A stretch of DNA of 32,615 nt, from the NCBI GenBank assembly GCA_905235555.1, contig CAJOMD010000010.1:1-32615 (forward strand). The letters are read 5' to 3'. The notes under the pieces were generated by a model. That model searched no databases and was not told where the DNA came from. It saw only the letters and a program-made list of their open reading frames with translations. The position numbers and the translations under genes are program-made. This DNA comes from an uncultured Eubacterium sp. (GTDB taxonomy: Bacteria; Bacillota; Clostridia; Lachnospirales; Lachnospiraceae). How positions within the stretch are numbered: the stretch's first letter is position 1; each line of letters opens with the position of its first letter. Shown here one piece after another: positions 18,234 to 25,080 of the stretch.

Positions 18234-18265
18234 AAAAAGCGAGTACAAATTGTACTCGCTTTTTT
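18234..18265 (+). terminator. ABC operon terminator
   Basis: GAGTACA (18241-18247) pairs with TGTACTC (18251-18257) around AAT. The stem extends to AAAAAGC/GCTTTTT and ends in a T-run. It lies 3 bp after the stop codon and, having A-runs before and T-runs after, may work both ways. Confidence 0.92.
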
Positions 18266-18375
18266 GTGCAGAAGATGGGTTGCGGTGCGCCAGTGGCGCA
18301 CCCTGCGAAGCAGGAGCAACGACCGAGCCGGCAGGCGAGACCTTGAACCTGTGGGTTCACAAGTCCCTACTGCAC
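18266..18375. repeat. GC-rich structured element with tRNA-like inverted ends
   Basis: By hand count 70 of these 110 bases are G or C, in a locus otherwise very AT-rich. It folds into a perfect 8-bp hairpin, GGTGCGCC/GGCGCACC (18284-18302), then CTGC/GCAG (18303-18313), an enclosing TTGC/GCAA, and an arm CTTGAACC with GGTTcaCAAG (18342-18363). The ends are inverted: GTGCAG at 18266-18271 and CTGCAC at 18370-18375, each next to a T- or A-run. The left end repeats the minus-strand tRNA-Leu 3' end exactly: the 20 bases from 18260 recur at 18400. The right end resembles the T-arm and acceptor of the same tRNA on the plus strand. It looks like a small non-coding mobile or tRNA-derived element. Identity with any named repeat family is not established. 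Confidence 0.6.
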
Positions 18376-18381
18376 AAAAAA

Positions 18382-18405
18382 ACCAAGACGTAGTCTTGGT
18401 TTTTT
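18382..18405. terminator. bidirectional terminator after tRNA-Leu
   Basis: A perfect 8-bp stem, ACCAAGAC (18382-18389) with GTCTTGGT (18393-18400), loop GTA. Seven A precede it and five T follow it, so it can stop transcription on both strands. On the minus strand it begins almost directly after the tRNA. Confidence 0.88.
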
Positions 18406-18406
18406 G

Positions 18407-18491
18407 TGCAGAAGATGGGACTTGAACCCACACGGGCGTGACGCCCACAAGATCCTTAATCTTGCTCGTCTGCCAGTTCCGACACTTCTGC
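18407..18491 (-). tRNA. tRNA-Leu (anticodon AAG)
   Basis: Reading the minus strand gives a complete class II tRNA of 85 nt: acceptor GCAGAAG/CTTCTGC with discriminator A, D-stem TCG/CGA, anticodon stem CAAGA/TCTTG with loop TTAAGGA (anticodon AAG at 34-36), long variable arm GGGCG/CGCCC, and T-arm GTGGG-TTCAAGT-CCCAT. The CCA end is not encoded. The arm pattern and long variable arm fit leucine, and AAG reads CTT. A34 is unusual in bacteria and would normally be deaminated to inosine. Confidence 0.96.
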
Positions 18492-18510
18492 TTGCTTAAA
18501 CGCAAGAAAA

Positions 18511-18539
18511 ATATTATCACAAAGACTGTTAAAAGTCAA
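18511..18539 (-). promoter_or_regulatory. candidate promoter of tRNA-Leu
   Basis: On the minus strand, -35 TTGACT (complement of 18534-18539), a 17-bp spacer and -10 TAATAT (complement of 18511-18516). The overlapping GATAAT with an upstream TG is an alternative -10. Transcription would start about 10-15 nt before the tRNA. Confidence 0.5.
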
Positions 18540-18640
18540 AATGGAATATTTGTATTTACTATAGACTAATAATTTTATAAAATCTAATTAGAACAACAAA
18601 CAATAAGATATATGAATTTGTTCCAGTGAATTAAACAAAT
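18540..18640. other. AT-rich spacer without recognised feature
   Basis: Between the tRNA promoter and the hairpin upstream of dnaG I see about 100 bp of AT-rich sequence with no ORF, RNA gene or repeat that I can support. Confidence 0.5.
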
Positions 18641-18666
18641 CGGTGGTGTTGCGCCACCGGTTTTTT
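18641..18666 (+). terminator. hairpin terminator immediately upstream of dnaG
   Basis: An 8-bp stem, CGGTGGTG (18641-18648) with CGCCACCG (18652-18659, one G-U pair), has a 3-nt loop TTG and is followed by G and a T-run. No gene lies between it and the divergent tRNA, so it either insulates dnaG from stray transcription or ends an unrecognised small RNA. Confidence 0.75.
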
Positions 18667-18676
18667 ATTGTATAAT
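18649..18676 (+). promoter_or_regulatory. dnaG promoter overlapping the terminator
   Basis: A perfect -10 TATAAT at 18671-18676, with a weak -35 TTGCGC (18649-18654) at 16-bp spacing that lies inside the hairpin sequence. The start codon is only 10 bp after the -10, so transcription would begin at or within a few bases of the ATG. Confidence 0.6.
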
Positions 18677-18685
18677 ATTACTAGT

Positions 18686-20443
18686 ATGTTTTATTCAGAA
18701 GACACAATTGAACAAGTCAGAAGTGAGAATAACATAGTTGATGTAATAGGCGATTATGTGAAACTCACAAAGAAGGGTAGCTCTTATTTTGGACTTTGTC
18801 CGTTTCATAATGAGAAGACACCTTCATTTTCTGTGTCTCCACATAAGCAGATGTATTATTGCTTTGGTTGTGGCGAGGGCGGAAATGTCATTTCTTTCTT
18901 AATGAAGTATGAAAACTATAGTTTCACTGAGGCCATGGAAGTCTTGGCTAATCGTGCTGGAATTACTTTGCCTAAGCAGGAGTATTCGAAAGCTAAAAAG
19001 CAGGAGCAGGACTTAAAGAGTAAGATTATTGAAGCAAACACAGAGGCTGCCAAGTATTATTATCATTTGCTCATGTCTAAACGTGGACAGACTGCATATC
19101 ACTACTTAAGAGGCCGTGAGTTAGATGATGAGACTATTACTGGCTTTGGCTTGGGGTATTCTGATAAATATAGTGATAACCTTTACAACTATCTAAAGGA
19201 AAAGGGTTATGATGATAATTTACTAAAAGAGACTGGACTTTTCACATTTGATGAGAAGCGAGGTGTTAATGATAAGTTCTGGAACAGAGTAATGTTCCCA
19301 ATTATGGATGCTAATAACAGAGTGGTAGCTTTTGGCGGACGTGTTATGGGCGATGCTATGCCTAAGTATTTGAATTCGCCCGAGACCAAGGTCTTTAACA
19401 AAAGTCACACTGTATATGGACTTAACAAAGCGAGAAAAGCAAGAGAAAACTATTTTATAGTTTGTGAAGGATATATGGATGTTATAAGTTTGCACCAGGC
19501 AGGTTTTACTAATGCTGTGGCAGCGCTTGGCACGTCATTCACATCAGGTCATGCATCTTTGATTAAAAGATATGTGGATGAAGTTGTATTATCATTTGAT
19601 AGTGATGAGGCTGGAACTAAAGCAGCGCTTCGCGCTATTCCATATCTTCGTGATGTTGGTCTAAAGATTAAAGTCTTAAATATGGACCCATACAAAGATC
19701 CAGATGAGTTCATCAAAGAACTTGGAAAAGAAGATTATGAAAAGCGAATCAAGAATGCAACTAACTTCTTTATCTTTGAAGTGGGTGCAAAACAAAAAGA
19801 GTTTAATTTACATGATCCTCAAGAAAAAACTCAGTTCCACAATGAAGTGGCAAGTATGCTCTTAGAGTTTAAAGATGATGTAGAGAGAAAAAATTATATA
19901 GAAGCGGTTTGCAATGAGTTTGATATTCCAAAAGATGGTTTGGAAAGTCTGGTTAAAAGTAAGGCGCTTACATATGTTGAAAAAGATAAGAAGTATGAAG
20001 AGAAAAAGTTTGTTTCAAAAGAACAGAAGAAAGAGAGTGCTTCTGTGGGTGCAGGCAGAATTCTTCTTGCGTGCTTGCTAGATAATCCTAGTATATTTAG
20101 CAAAGTAAAGGCAGTTATTAGCCCAGAGGATTTTGGCGATGAATTTTATGTTAGTGTTGCCACAAAGTTTTGGGAGCAGATGGAAGAAGGAAAACCTAAT
20201 CCGGCATCCATTATGGATCAGTTCACAGACGAGGATGAACACAAGAAAGTGGCGGCGCTATTTGTGTCACCTATCAGCCATGAATTAGGGCATGATGAGT
20301 TGGAGCGTGCAATCAATGACTCCGTGCTTAAGATAAAGAAAGATAGTCTTGAGAGAAAGGCTGCAAATGCCAAGGAGATCAATGAACTTCAAGACTTGAT
20401 GAAACAGCAAAAGGAATTAGAGAAGGTTTATATTAAGTTATAG
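18686..20443 (+). CDS. dnaG: DNA primase
   Basis: A 585-residue DnaG that lays RNA primers at the replication fork. The CHC2 zinc finger has C38, H41, C59 and C62 (Cys-Pro-Phe-His and Cys-Phe-Gly-Cys). The TOPRIM catalytic core has Glu-Gly-Tyr-Met-Asp (about 262-266) and Asp-Ser-Asp-Glu-Ala-Gly-Thr (about 306-312). The C-terminal part should contact the DnaB helicase. I chose ATG 18686, giving Met-Phe-Tyr-Ser-Glu-Asp-Thr-Ile-Glu, the usual family start, rather than an in-frame TTG at 18668 that would overlap the -10 box. There is no ribosome binding site before this ATG, fitting a leaderless message. The next gene starts 1 bp after the stop. Confidence 0.95.
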   Translation: MFYSEDTIEQVRSENNIVDVIGDYVKLTKKGSSYFGLCPFHNEKTPSFSVSPHKQMYYCFGCGEGGNVISFLMKYENYSFTEAMEVLANRAGITLPKQEYSKAKKQEQDLKSKIIEANTEAAKYYYHLLMSKRGQTAYHYLRGRELDDETITGFGLGYSDKYSDNLYNYLKEKGYDDNLLKETGLFTFDEKRGVNDKFWNRVMFPIMDANNRVVAFGGRVMGDAMPKYLNSPETKVFNKSHTVYGLNKARKARENYFIVCEGYMDVISLHQAGFTNAVAALGTSFTSGHASLIKRYVDEVVLSFDSDEAGTKAALRAIPYLRDVGLKIKVLNMDPYKDPDEFIKELGKEDYEKRIKNATNFFIFEVGAKQKEFNLHDPQEKTQFHNEVASMLLEFKDDVERKNYIEAVCNEFDIPKDGLESLVKSKALTYVEKDKKYEEKKFVSKEQKKESASVGAGRILLACLLDNPSIFSKVKAVISPEDFGDEFYVSVATKFWEQMEEGKPNPASIMDQFTDEDEHKKVAALFVSPISHELGHDELERAINDSVLKIKKDSLERKAANAKEINELQDLMKQQKELEKVYIKL

Positions 20444-20444
20444 T

Positions 20445-21101
20445 ATGTTATCTAAAAGACTTAAAACAGTAGCGGATTTAGTTACACCTTGTGAAAGGGT
20501 GGCAGATGTAGGCACAGATCACGGATATGTGCCTATATATTTAATGAAAGAAAACATCTGTCAGTTTGCCTATGCAATGGACGTAAATGAGGGACCTTTA
20601 AATATTGCAAAGTCTAATATAGCAGAAGAAGGTCTCGAAGATAAAATTGAAACCATATTGTCGGATGGATTTGATAACTTTGGCGATAGAGAAGTGGACT
20701 CAGTTATCATTGCTGGAATGGGCGGTGATTTGATTGTTGATATTCTATCTCGTGCCAGACAATATAGTTTTAATGAAATGATTTTATCTCCTCATAAAAG
20801 ATCGGATTTGGTTAGGAAGTTTTTGTTTAATAGTGGATACAAAATATCTGATGAAAAAATGGTGGAAGATGCTGGCAAGTATTATCCGGTCATTAAAGCC
20901 AATAAAGGAGAGGGTTATTGCAATCAAGTTCAGTTAGAATTTGGCCCAGTTCTTTTGAAAAACAATGATGAGACTCTAAAGGCATACCTAGATATTGAAT
21001 ATCAAAAGTTTTCGAGAATAAAAAGTGGATTAGATAGAGAAGACCAAGAACTTGATAAAAAAATAGAATTAATCAAAAAAGGATTGGAATATTATGTTTA
21101 A
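20445..21101 (+). CDS. trmK: tRNA (adenine(22)-N(1))-methyltransferase
   Basis: A 218-residue TrmK (YqfN family) SAM-dependent methyltransferase that modifies A22 in the D-loop of tRNA. Motif I is Val-Ala-Asp-Val-Gly-Thr-Asp-His-Gly-Tyr-Val-Pro (about 18-29), with acidic Asp near 48 for SAM ribose, and the family signature Ile-Ala-Gly-Met-Gly-Gly (about 89-94). The C-terminal helices (about 165-218) are charged and coil-like. It usually sits downstream of rpoD; here it follows dnaG directly with 1 bp between. It overlaps the next start by 8 bp. The length is slightly short for the family but complete. Confidence 0.93.
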   Translation: MLSKRLKTVADLVTPCERVADVGTDHGYVPIYLMKENICQFAYAMDVNEGPLNIAKSNIAEEGLEDKIETILSDGFDNFGDREVDSVIIAGMGGDLIVDILSRARQYSFNEMILSPHKRSDLVRKFLFNSGYKISDEKMVEDAGKYYPVIKANKGEGYCNQVQLEFGPVLLKNNDETLKAYLDIEYQKFSRIKSGLDREDQELDKKIELIKKGLEYYV

Positions 21102-22752
21102 TGTCAAATTAAAAGACAAAACAATACAAGTGGAAGAATTCACATCAGTAGTGGATATTGCGAATGAATTTAAGGATGAATATGAACACGATATTATTCT
21201 TGCGATGATTGATGGAAAACTAGCTGAACTATCTAAGTCTATAGAGGAAGACTGCGCGTTGGAATTTTTGACTACTGCAGATAAGATAGGTAGCGATTGC
21301 TACAGAAGAAGTGTTGTTTTTATGATGCTTAAAGCTATCTATAAAATATTAGATAAGGATACGTTTGAAAAAGTATCTGTTAATTATTCTTTGCAGAAGG
21401 GATTGTATTGTGAGATTCACGGTGATGTGGAGATAACAGAAGATTTTCTTAGAAAAATAAAAACTGAAATGAAAAGTTTAAATGAAAGAGACTTGCTTAT
21501 CGCAAAAAATACTCTTCCAGTTCATCAAGCAATTAAGCGTTTCGAGAATTATAAGATGAAAGACAAAGTGAACTTGTTTAAGTATCGCAGATCTTCTAGA
21601 GTAAATATATACAACTTAGCTGGATTTGAAGATTATTTCTACGGATATATGGCATACTCTACAGGTGTTCTAAAATATTTTGAACTCACAAAGTACAAGA
21701 ATGGATTTGTTCTAAGAACTCCAGATTCATCAGCGCCTAAAGAGATTCCAGAATTTATAGAGGAAGATAAACATTTTGAGGCACTCAATGATTCTACCAA
21801 GTGGGCTGAGATGATGGGTGTGCCTACTATAGGCGATGTAAACAATGCTATATGCGACGGTTCAATTAGAAATATAATTATGGTTCAAGAAGCTTACCAA
21901 GAAAAGAAGATAGGTGATATAGCTTCTGATATTGCTAGTAGAGACGGAGTGAAGTTTGTTCTGATAGCAGGACCATCCGCATCGGGTAAAACATCTTTTG
22001 CAAATAGACTTTCTGTTCAACTAGTGGGACAAGGACTAAAGCCGCATCTTATTTCAGTAGATAATTATTTTGTTGATAGAAAAGACAATCCAGTGGATGA
22101 GGATGGAAATCTAGATTACGAAGTAATAGAGGCTCTGGATTTGGAGGGATTTAATAGAGATATGGAGGCGCTTCTTAATGGCGAAGAAGTAGAACTTCCA
22201 GAATATGATTTTGATTTAGGTGTTCAGAGAAAAAGCGGTAAGACTTTGAAACTAGGAGAGAATGACATTTTGGTGATTGAAGGAATTCATTGCTTGAATG
22301 ATAGGATGACTTATAAGTTGGATTCTGATAGAAAGTATAAGATTTATATAAGTGCGTTAACCCCGCTACGTATAGATGAGCATAACAGAATTTCAGCATC
22401 TGATTGGAGATTACTACGTCGTTTGGTGAGAGACTTAAGAACTCGTTCTAAATCTGCTCAGATGACAATTGAAATGTGGCACAGAGTTAGAAGAGGTGAG
22501 GAGAAAAATATTTTCCCTTACGAGGCAGATGCAGATGCTATTTTTAACTCAGCTATGATTTATGAACCATCAGTACTAAAAGTATATACAGAGCCTACAC
22601 TGTTTAGCGTGGTTGAAGGTTCGACTGAGTACTTAGAGGCAAATAGATTGCTTAAGTTCTTAGATTATGTTTTACCTTTACCTGAGGATGACTTGCCAAA
22701 GAACTCTATTATGAGAGAGTTTATTGGTGGAAGTTCAATAGTGAAAGAATAA
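21094..22752 (+). CDS. TGS/ThrRS-like and uridine-kinase-like fusion (nucleoside kinase family)
   Basis: A 552-residue protein. The N-terminus is a TGS domain (about 1-62), followed by a region like the second domain of threonyl-tRNA synthetase (about 63-230). The C-terminal half is a P-loop uridine-kinase/phosphoribulokinase fold: Walker A Gly-Pro-Ser-Ala-Ser-Gly-Lys-Thr-Ser (about 292-300), Ser-Val-Asp-Asn-Tyr-Phe (about 316-321), and Val-Ile-Glu-Gly-Ile-His (about 395-400). Where thrS in this window has His-Thr-Ala-Ser-His, this protein reads Arg-Arg-Ser-Val-Val, so the editing histidines are lost. The fusion is widespread in Clostridia; its substrate is not settled. It could phosphorylate a nucleoside under control of the TGS part. 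Overlap with trmK suggests coupling. Confidence 0.88.
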   Translation: MFNVKLKDKTIQVEEFTSVVDIANEFKDEYEHDIILAMIDGKLAELSKSIEEDCALEFLTTADKIGSDCYRRSVVFMMLKAIYKILDKDTFEKVSVNYSLQKGLYCEIHGDVEITEDFLRKIKTEMKSLNERDLLIAKNTLPVHQAIKRFENYKMKDKVNLFKYRRSSRVNIYNLAGFEDYFYGYMAYSTGVLKYFELTKYKNGFVLRTPDSSAPKEIPEFIEEDKHFEALNDSTKWAEMMGVPTIGDVNNAICDGSIRNIIMVQEAYQEKKIGDIASDIASRDGVKFVLIAGPSASGKTSFANRLSVQLVGQGLKPHLISVDNYFVDRKDNPVDEDGNLDYEVIEALDLEGFNRDMEALLNGEEVELPEYDFDLGVQRKSGKTLKLGENDILVIEGIHCLNDRMTYKLDSDRKYKIYISALTPLRIDEHNRISASDWRLLRRLVRDLRTRSKSAQMTIEMWHRVRRGEEKNIFPYEADADAIFNSAMIYEPSVLKVYTEPTLFSVVEGSTEYLEANRLLKFLDYVLPLPEDDLPKNSIMREFIGGSSIVKE

Positions 22753-22756
22753 TTTA

Positions 22757-22785
22757 GGCGCCTGGGTACGACCCCGGGCGTTTTT
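22757..22785 (+). terminator. terminator of the dnaG-trmK-kinase unit
   Basis: CGCCTGGG (22759-22766) pairs with CCCGGGCG (22773-22780) with one G-T pair, a 6-nt loop, and five T follow. Confidence 0.88.
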
Positions 22786-22787
22786 AC

Positions 22788-22816
22788 TTGAAAATGAAAT
22801 GTTAATGTGTTAAATT
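22788..22816 (+). promoter_or_regulatory. rnpB promoter
   Basis: The -35 TTGAAA (22788-22793), a 17-bp spacer and -10 TAAATT (22811-22816). The predicted start near 22823 coincides with the 5' end of the RNase P RNA. Confidence 0.6.
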
Positions 22817-22822
22817 TACTTT

Positions 22823-23150
22823 CCGAGTAAAGTGGATGGTCGCGTGTGTTTCACACGAGGAAAGTCCGGGCTTCAGAGGGCAGGATGCCAGTTAACGGCT
22901 GGTAGAGGTGACTCTCAGGAAAGTGCAACAGAAAGTATACCGCCACTTTGTGGTAAGGGTGAAATGGCAGGGTAAGAGCCTACCGCGCTGGTGGTAACAT
23001 CAGTGGCAGTGTAAACCCCATCCGAAGCAAGACCGAGCAGGAATCATATAGTTGCCCGCTAGATTCCGGGTAGGTTGCTTGAGCGTATAGGTGACTATGC
23101 GCCTAGATAGATGATCATCCTAGACAGAACCCGGCTTATAGCTTTACTTG
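22823..23150 (+). ncRNA. rnpB: RNase P RNA component
   Basis: The catalytic RNA of RNase P, which trims tRNA 5' ends. The universal core is plain: GAGGAAAGTCCGGGCTTC starting at 22857, AGGGTAAGAGCCTACCGCG in the middle, and ACAGAACCCGGCTTA near the 3' end. The P1 helix closes the molecule: AGTAAAG (22826-22832) with CTTTACT (23142-23148). The length of about 328 nt is shorter than the Bacillus type B RNA and fits an A-type fold. A promoter lies immediately upstream and a strong terminator follows. End positions are accurate to a few bases. Confidence 0.96.
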
Positions 23151-23159
23151 ATTAAAAAA

Positions 23160-23189
23160 GGAATCTCTTTTTTGAGATTCCTTTTTTTT
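23160..23189. terminator. bidirectional terminator between rnpB and punA
   Basis: GGAATCTC (23160-23167) and GAGATTCC (23174-23181) form an 8-bp stem around six T, with A-runs before and eight T after. It serves rnpB on plus and punA on minus; the punA stop codon overlaps its end. Confidence 0.92.
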
Positions 23190-24015
23190 AGAATTCGTTT
23201 TCTTTTAAAAACTTAACTAAAATATTATTAACCTTGTCTGACATAGAAGCGACTGTAGATACCACATCTTCATCGTTTAAAGGACCTATGTTATTATCTG
23301 CGGCCTTATTTGCTATGCAACTAAGCCCAATAATTTTAAAACCACAATGCTTGGCTGCAATAGCCTCGGCAGTGGTGCTCATTCCAACGGCATCTGCTCC
23401 CATAGTTCTAAATGCTCTAATCTCCGCTGGTGATTCATAATTAGGTCCGCTTGCTTGAATGTAAATACCAGATTCTATATTGTATTCTAAAGTGCCAGCT
23501 GTTTTAATTAATTTATCAGTCAACTCTTTATCATAAATGTATGTCATATCAGGAAATCTAGTTCCAAGTTCTGTGACATCCTCGCCAGCCAAAGGGGAAG
23601 GAACAAAACTAGATATTTGATCCTTAATAGCCATAATAGTACCTGAATCATAGTTGACATTTATAGCACCTGCTGCGTTTGTAATTATAAGTGTTTTAGC
23701 ACCAAGCATTCTGGCAACTCTAACTGGAACCACCACATCTTGCATAGAATAACCTTCGTAGTAGTGGAGTCGTCCTTGAAGAACTGCTATTTTTTTATCT
23801 CCGATAGTTCCAAATACATATCTACCTCTATGCGCAGCGTTTGTACATATAGGATGTCCTGGTATCTTTCGATAACCACGTTCAACAGGATTTTCTAAGC
23901 TATTTACAAAAGAGTCTAATCCGCTACCTAGAATCACAGCTACATCAGGTATCATATCTGTTTTTTCTCGTATAGATTCAACATAACTTTCTAGTTTCTT
24001 ATATTCCTGACTCAT
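23188..24015 (-). CDS. punA: purine-nucleoside phosphorylase
   Basis: A 275-residue trimeric-class PNP that splits inosine and guanosine with phosphate for purine salvage. Marks: Ile-Leu-Gly-Ser-Gly-Leu-Asp (phosphate loop, about 28-34), His-Arg-Gly-Arg (about 62-65), Thr-Asn-Ala-Ala-Gly-Ala (about 103-108), base-site Glu in Tyr-Glu-Ser-Pro-Ala-Glu (about 182-187), and Gly-Met-Ser-Thr near 202. I chose the ATG at 24015 because GAGGT lies 8 nt upstream and the N-terminus then fits the family. The in-frame ATG at 24048 lies inside the promoter -10. It is transcribed away from pyrB as a single gene. Confidence 0.95.
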   Translation of the reverse strand: MSQEYKKLESYVESIREKTDMIPDVAVILGSGLDSFVNSLENPVERGYRKIPGHPICTNAAHRGRYVFGTIGDKKIAVLQGRLHYYEGYSMQDVVVPVRVARMLGAKTLIITNAAGAINVNYDSGTIMAIKDQISSFVPSPLAGEDVTELGTRFPDMTYIYDKELTDKLIKTAGTLEYNIESGIYIQASGPNYESPAEIRAFRTMGADAVGMSTTAEAIAAKHCGFKIIGLSCIANKAADNNIGPLNDEDVVSTVASMSDKVNNILVKFLKENEF

Positions 24016-24038
24016 AATCCGTACCTCACTTACAAATA

Positions 24039-24047
24039 ATTTTATCA
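24039..24047 (-). promoter_or_regulatory. candidate punA promoter (extended -10)
   Basis: On the minus strand TG-A-TAAAAT makes an extended -10 identical to that of rpmB. No good -35 is visible. The start near 24032 gives a short leader with the ribosome binding site. Confidence 0.42.
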
Positions 24048-24065
24048 TATCTTTAGAAAAACTGC

Positions 24066-24094
24066 TTGAATTATTATGCTCAATAATGTATCAT
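24066..24094 (+). promoter_or_regulatory. pyrBI promoter
   Basis: The -35 TTGAAT (24066-24071), a 17-bp spacer and -10 TATCAT (24089-24094). Transcription should start near 24101, giving a leader of about 65 nt before the pyrB ATG. Confidence 0.65.
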
Positions 24095-24103
24095 TTGAAT
24101 AAC

Positions 24104-24146
24104 AAAAATTTGCAGCCCAAATTTTTTTTGCCTATTTTTAGGCAAA
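24104..24146 (+). promoter_or_regulatory. pyrB leader: two tandem hairpins with a U tract between
   Basis: Hairpin 1 is AAAAATTTG (24104-24112) with CAAATTTTT (24118-24126), followed by more T, and has terminator shape though A/T-rich. Hairpin 2 is TTTGCCTA (24127-24134) with TAGGCAAA (24139-24146), a perfect 8-bp stem with a TTTT loop. Hairpin 2 uses the last T bases of the tract, so the two may compete. A role in pyrimidine-dependent attenuation is inferred only. Confidence 0.45.
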
Positions 24147-24165
24147 TTGAAAAATGGAGGTAACA

Positions 24166-25080
24166 ATGAGACATTTACTTAGTCCTTTGGATATGTCAGT
24201 AGAAGAGTTAGATAAATTATTTGACTTAGCTAATGACATTGAAAAAAATCCAGATAAGTACAAAGATGCATGTCGTAACAAAAAGATAGCTACATTGTTC
24301 TACGAACCAAGTACTAGAACTAGACTTAGTTTTGAAGCGGCTATGATTAACCTAGGAGGTCAGGTGTTAGGTTTTTCTGAAGCGGCGTCTAGTTCCGCGG
24401 CAAAGGGAGAGAGTTTGGCTGACACTATTAAAGTAGTTTCGTGCTATGCGGATATCTGTGCTATGCGTCACCCTAAAGAAGGCTCAGCGCTAGTGGCTGC
24501 TAACAATGCTAATATCCCTGTTATAAATGCAGGTGACGGTGGACATCAGCACCCAACACAGACTCTTACAGACTTACTTACAATCAGAAGTCTTAAAGGA
24601 AAACTTGGTGGGTTCACAATTGGACTTTGTGGAGATTTAAAGTTTGGACGTACAGTACACTCACTAATAAATGCATTGATTAGATACGACGATGTAAAGT
24701 TTATATTGATTTCACCTGAGGAACTTAAAGTTCCAGATTATATTCGTGAAGCTATAGATGAGGCTGGTTGTGAATATGAAGAGGTTTCAAAGCTTGATGA
24801 TGTGATGGGTGAATTGGACATCCTTTATATGACAAGAGTACAACGTGAAAGATTCTTCAACGAAGAAGACTATATTAGATTAAAAGATAGCTTCATTTTA
24901 ACAAAGGAAAAGATGAAAAAGGCTAGAGCGGATATGTTGGTTCTTCATCCGTTGCCTAGGGTAAATGAAATTTCAGTAAAAGTAGATAAAGATCCAAGAG
25001 CAGTTTATTTTAAACAGGCACAGTACGGTGTTTATGTTAGAATGGCGCTCATCCTTACACTAATGGAGGTGGAAGTATGA
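24166..25080 (+). CDS. pyrB: aspartate carbamoyltransferase catalytic subunit
   Basis: A 304-residue ATCase catalytic chain that joins carbamoyl phosphate and aspartate, the first committed step of pyrimidine synthesis. The carbamoyl-phosphate loop is Glu-Pro-Ser-Thr-Arg-Thr-Arg (about 47-53). Also visible are the Ser/Lys loop Ser-Ser-Ala-Ala-Lys-Gly-Glu-Ser (about 75-82), His-Gln-His-Pro-Thr-Gln near 128-133 and His-Pro-Leu-Pro-Arg (about 260-264). The in-frame ATG at 24154 overlaps the ribosome binding site; GGAGGT at 24156-24161 selects ATG 24166. It overlaps pyrI by 4 bp (ATGA), fitting the 2:3 holoenzyme assembly. Confidence 0.97.
   Translation: MRHLLSPLDMSVEELDKLFDLANDIEKNPDKYKDACRNKKIATLFYEPSTRTRLSFEAAMINLGGQVLGFSEAASSSAAKGESLADTIKVVSCYADICAMRHPKEGSALVAANNANIPVINAGDGGHQHPTQTLTDLLTIRSLKGKLGGFTIGLCGDLKFGRTVHSLINALIRYDDVKFILISPEELKVPDYIREAIDEAGCEYEEVSKLDDVMGELDILYMTRVQRERFFNEEDYIRLKDSFILTKEKMKKARADMLVLHPLPRVNEISVKVDKDPRAVYFKQAQYGVYVRMALILTLMEVEV

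Noticed and set aside
18215..18520. A 101-residue minus-strand ORF across the tRNA region
   Set aside because: It runs through the tRNA-Leu, two terminators and the GC-rich element; it has no ribosome binding site and no protein-like pattern.
18668..18685. Upstream TTG start of dnaG
   Set aside because: It lies over the -10 box, and the extra residues do not fit the family start.
24016..24048. Upstream ATG for punA
   Set aside because: It overlaps the predicted extended -10, while the ATG at 24015 has a proper ribosome binding site.
24127..24146. Second pyrB leader hairpin as a terminator
   Set aside because: It is followed by ATTGAAAAA, not a T-run, so it cannot terminate on the plus strand.
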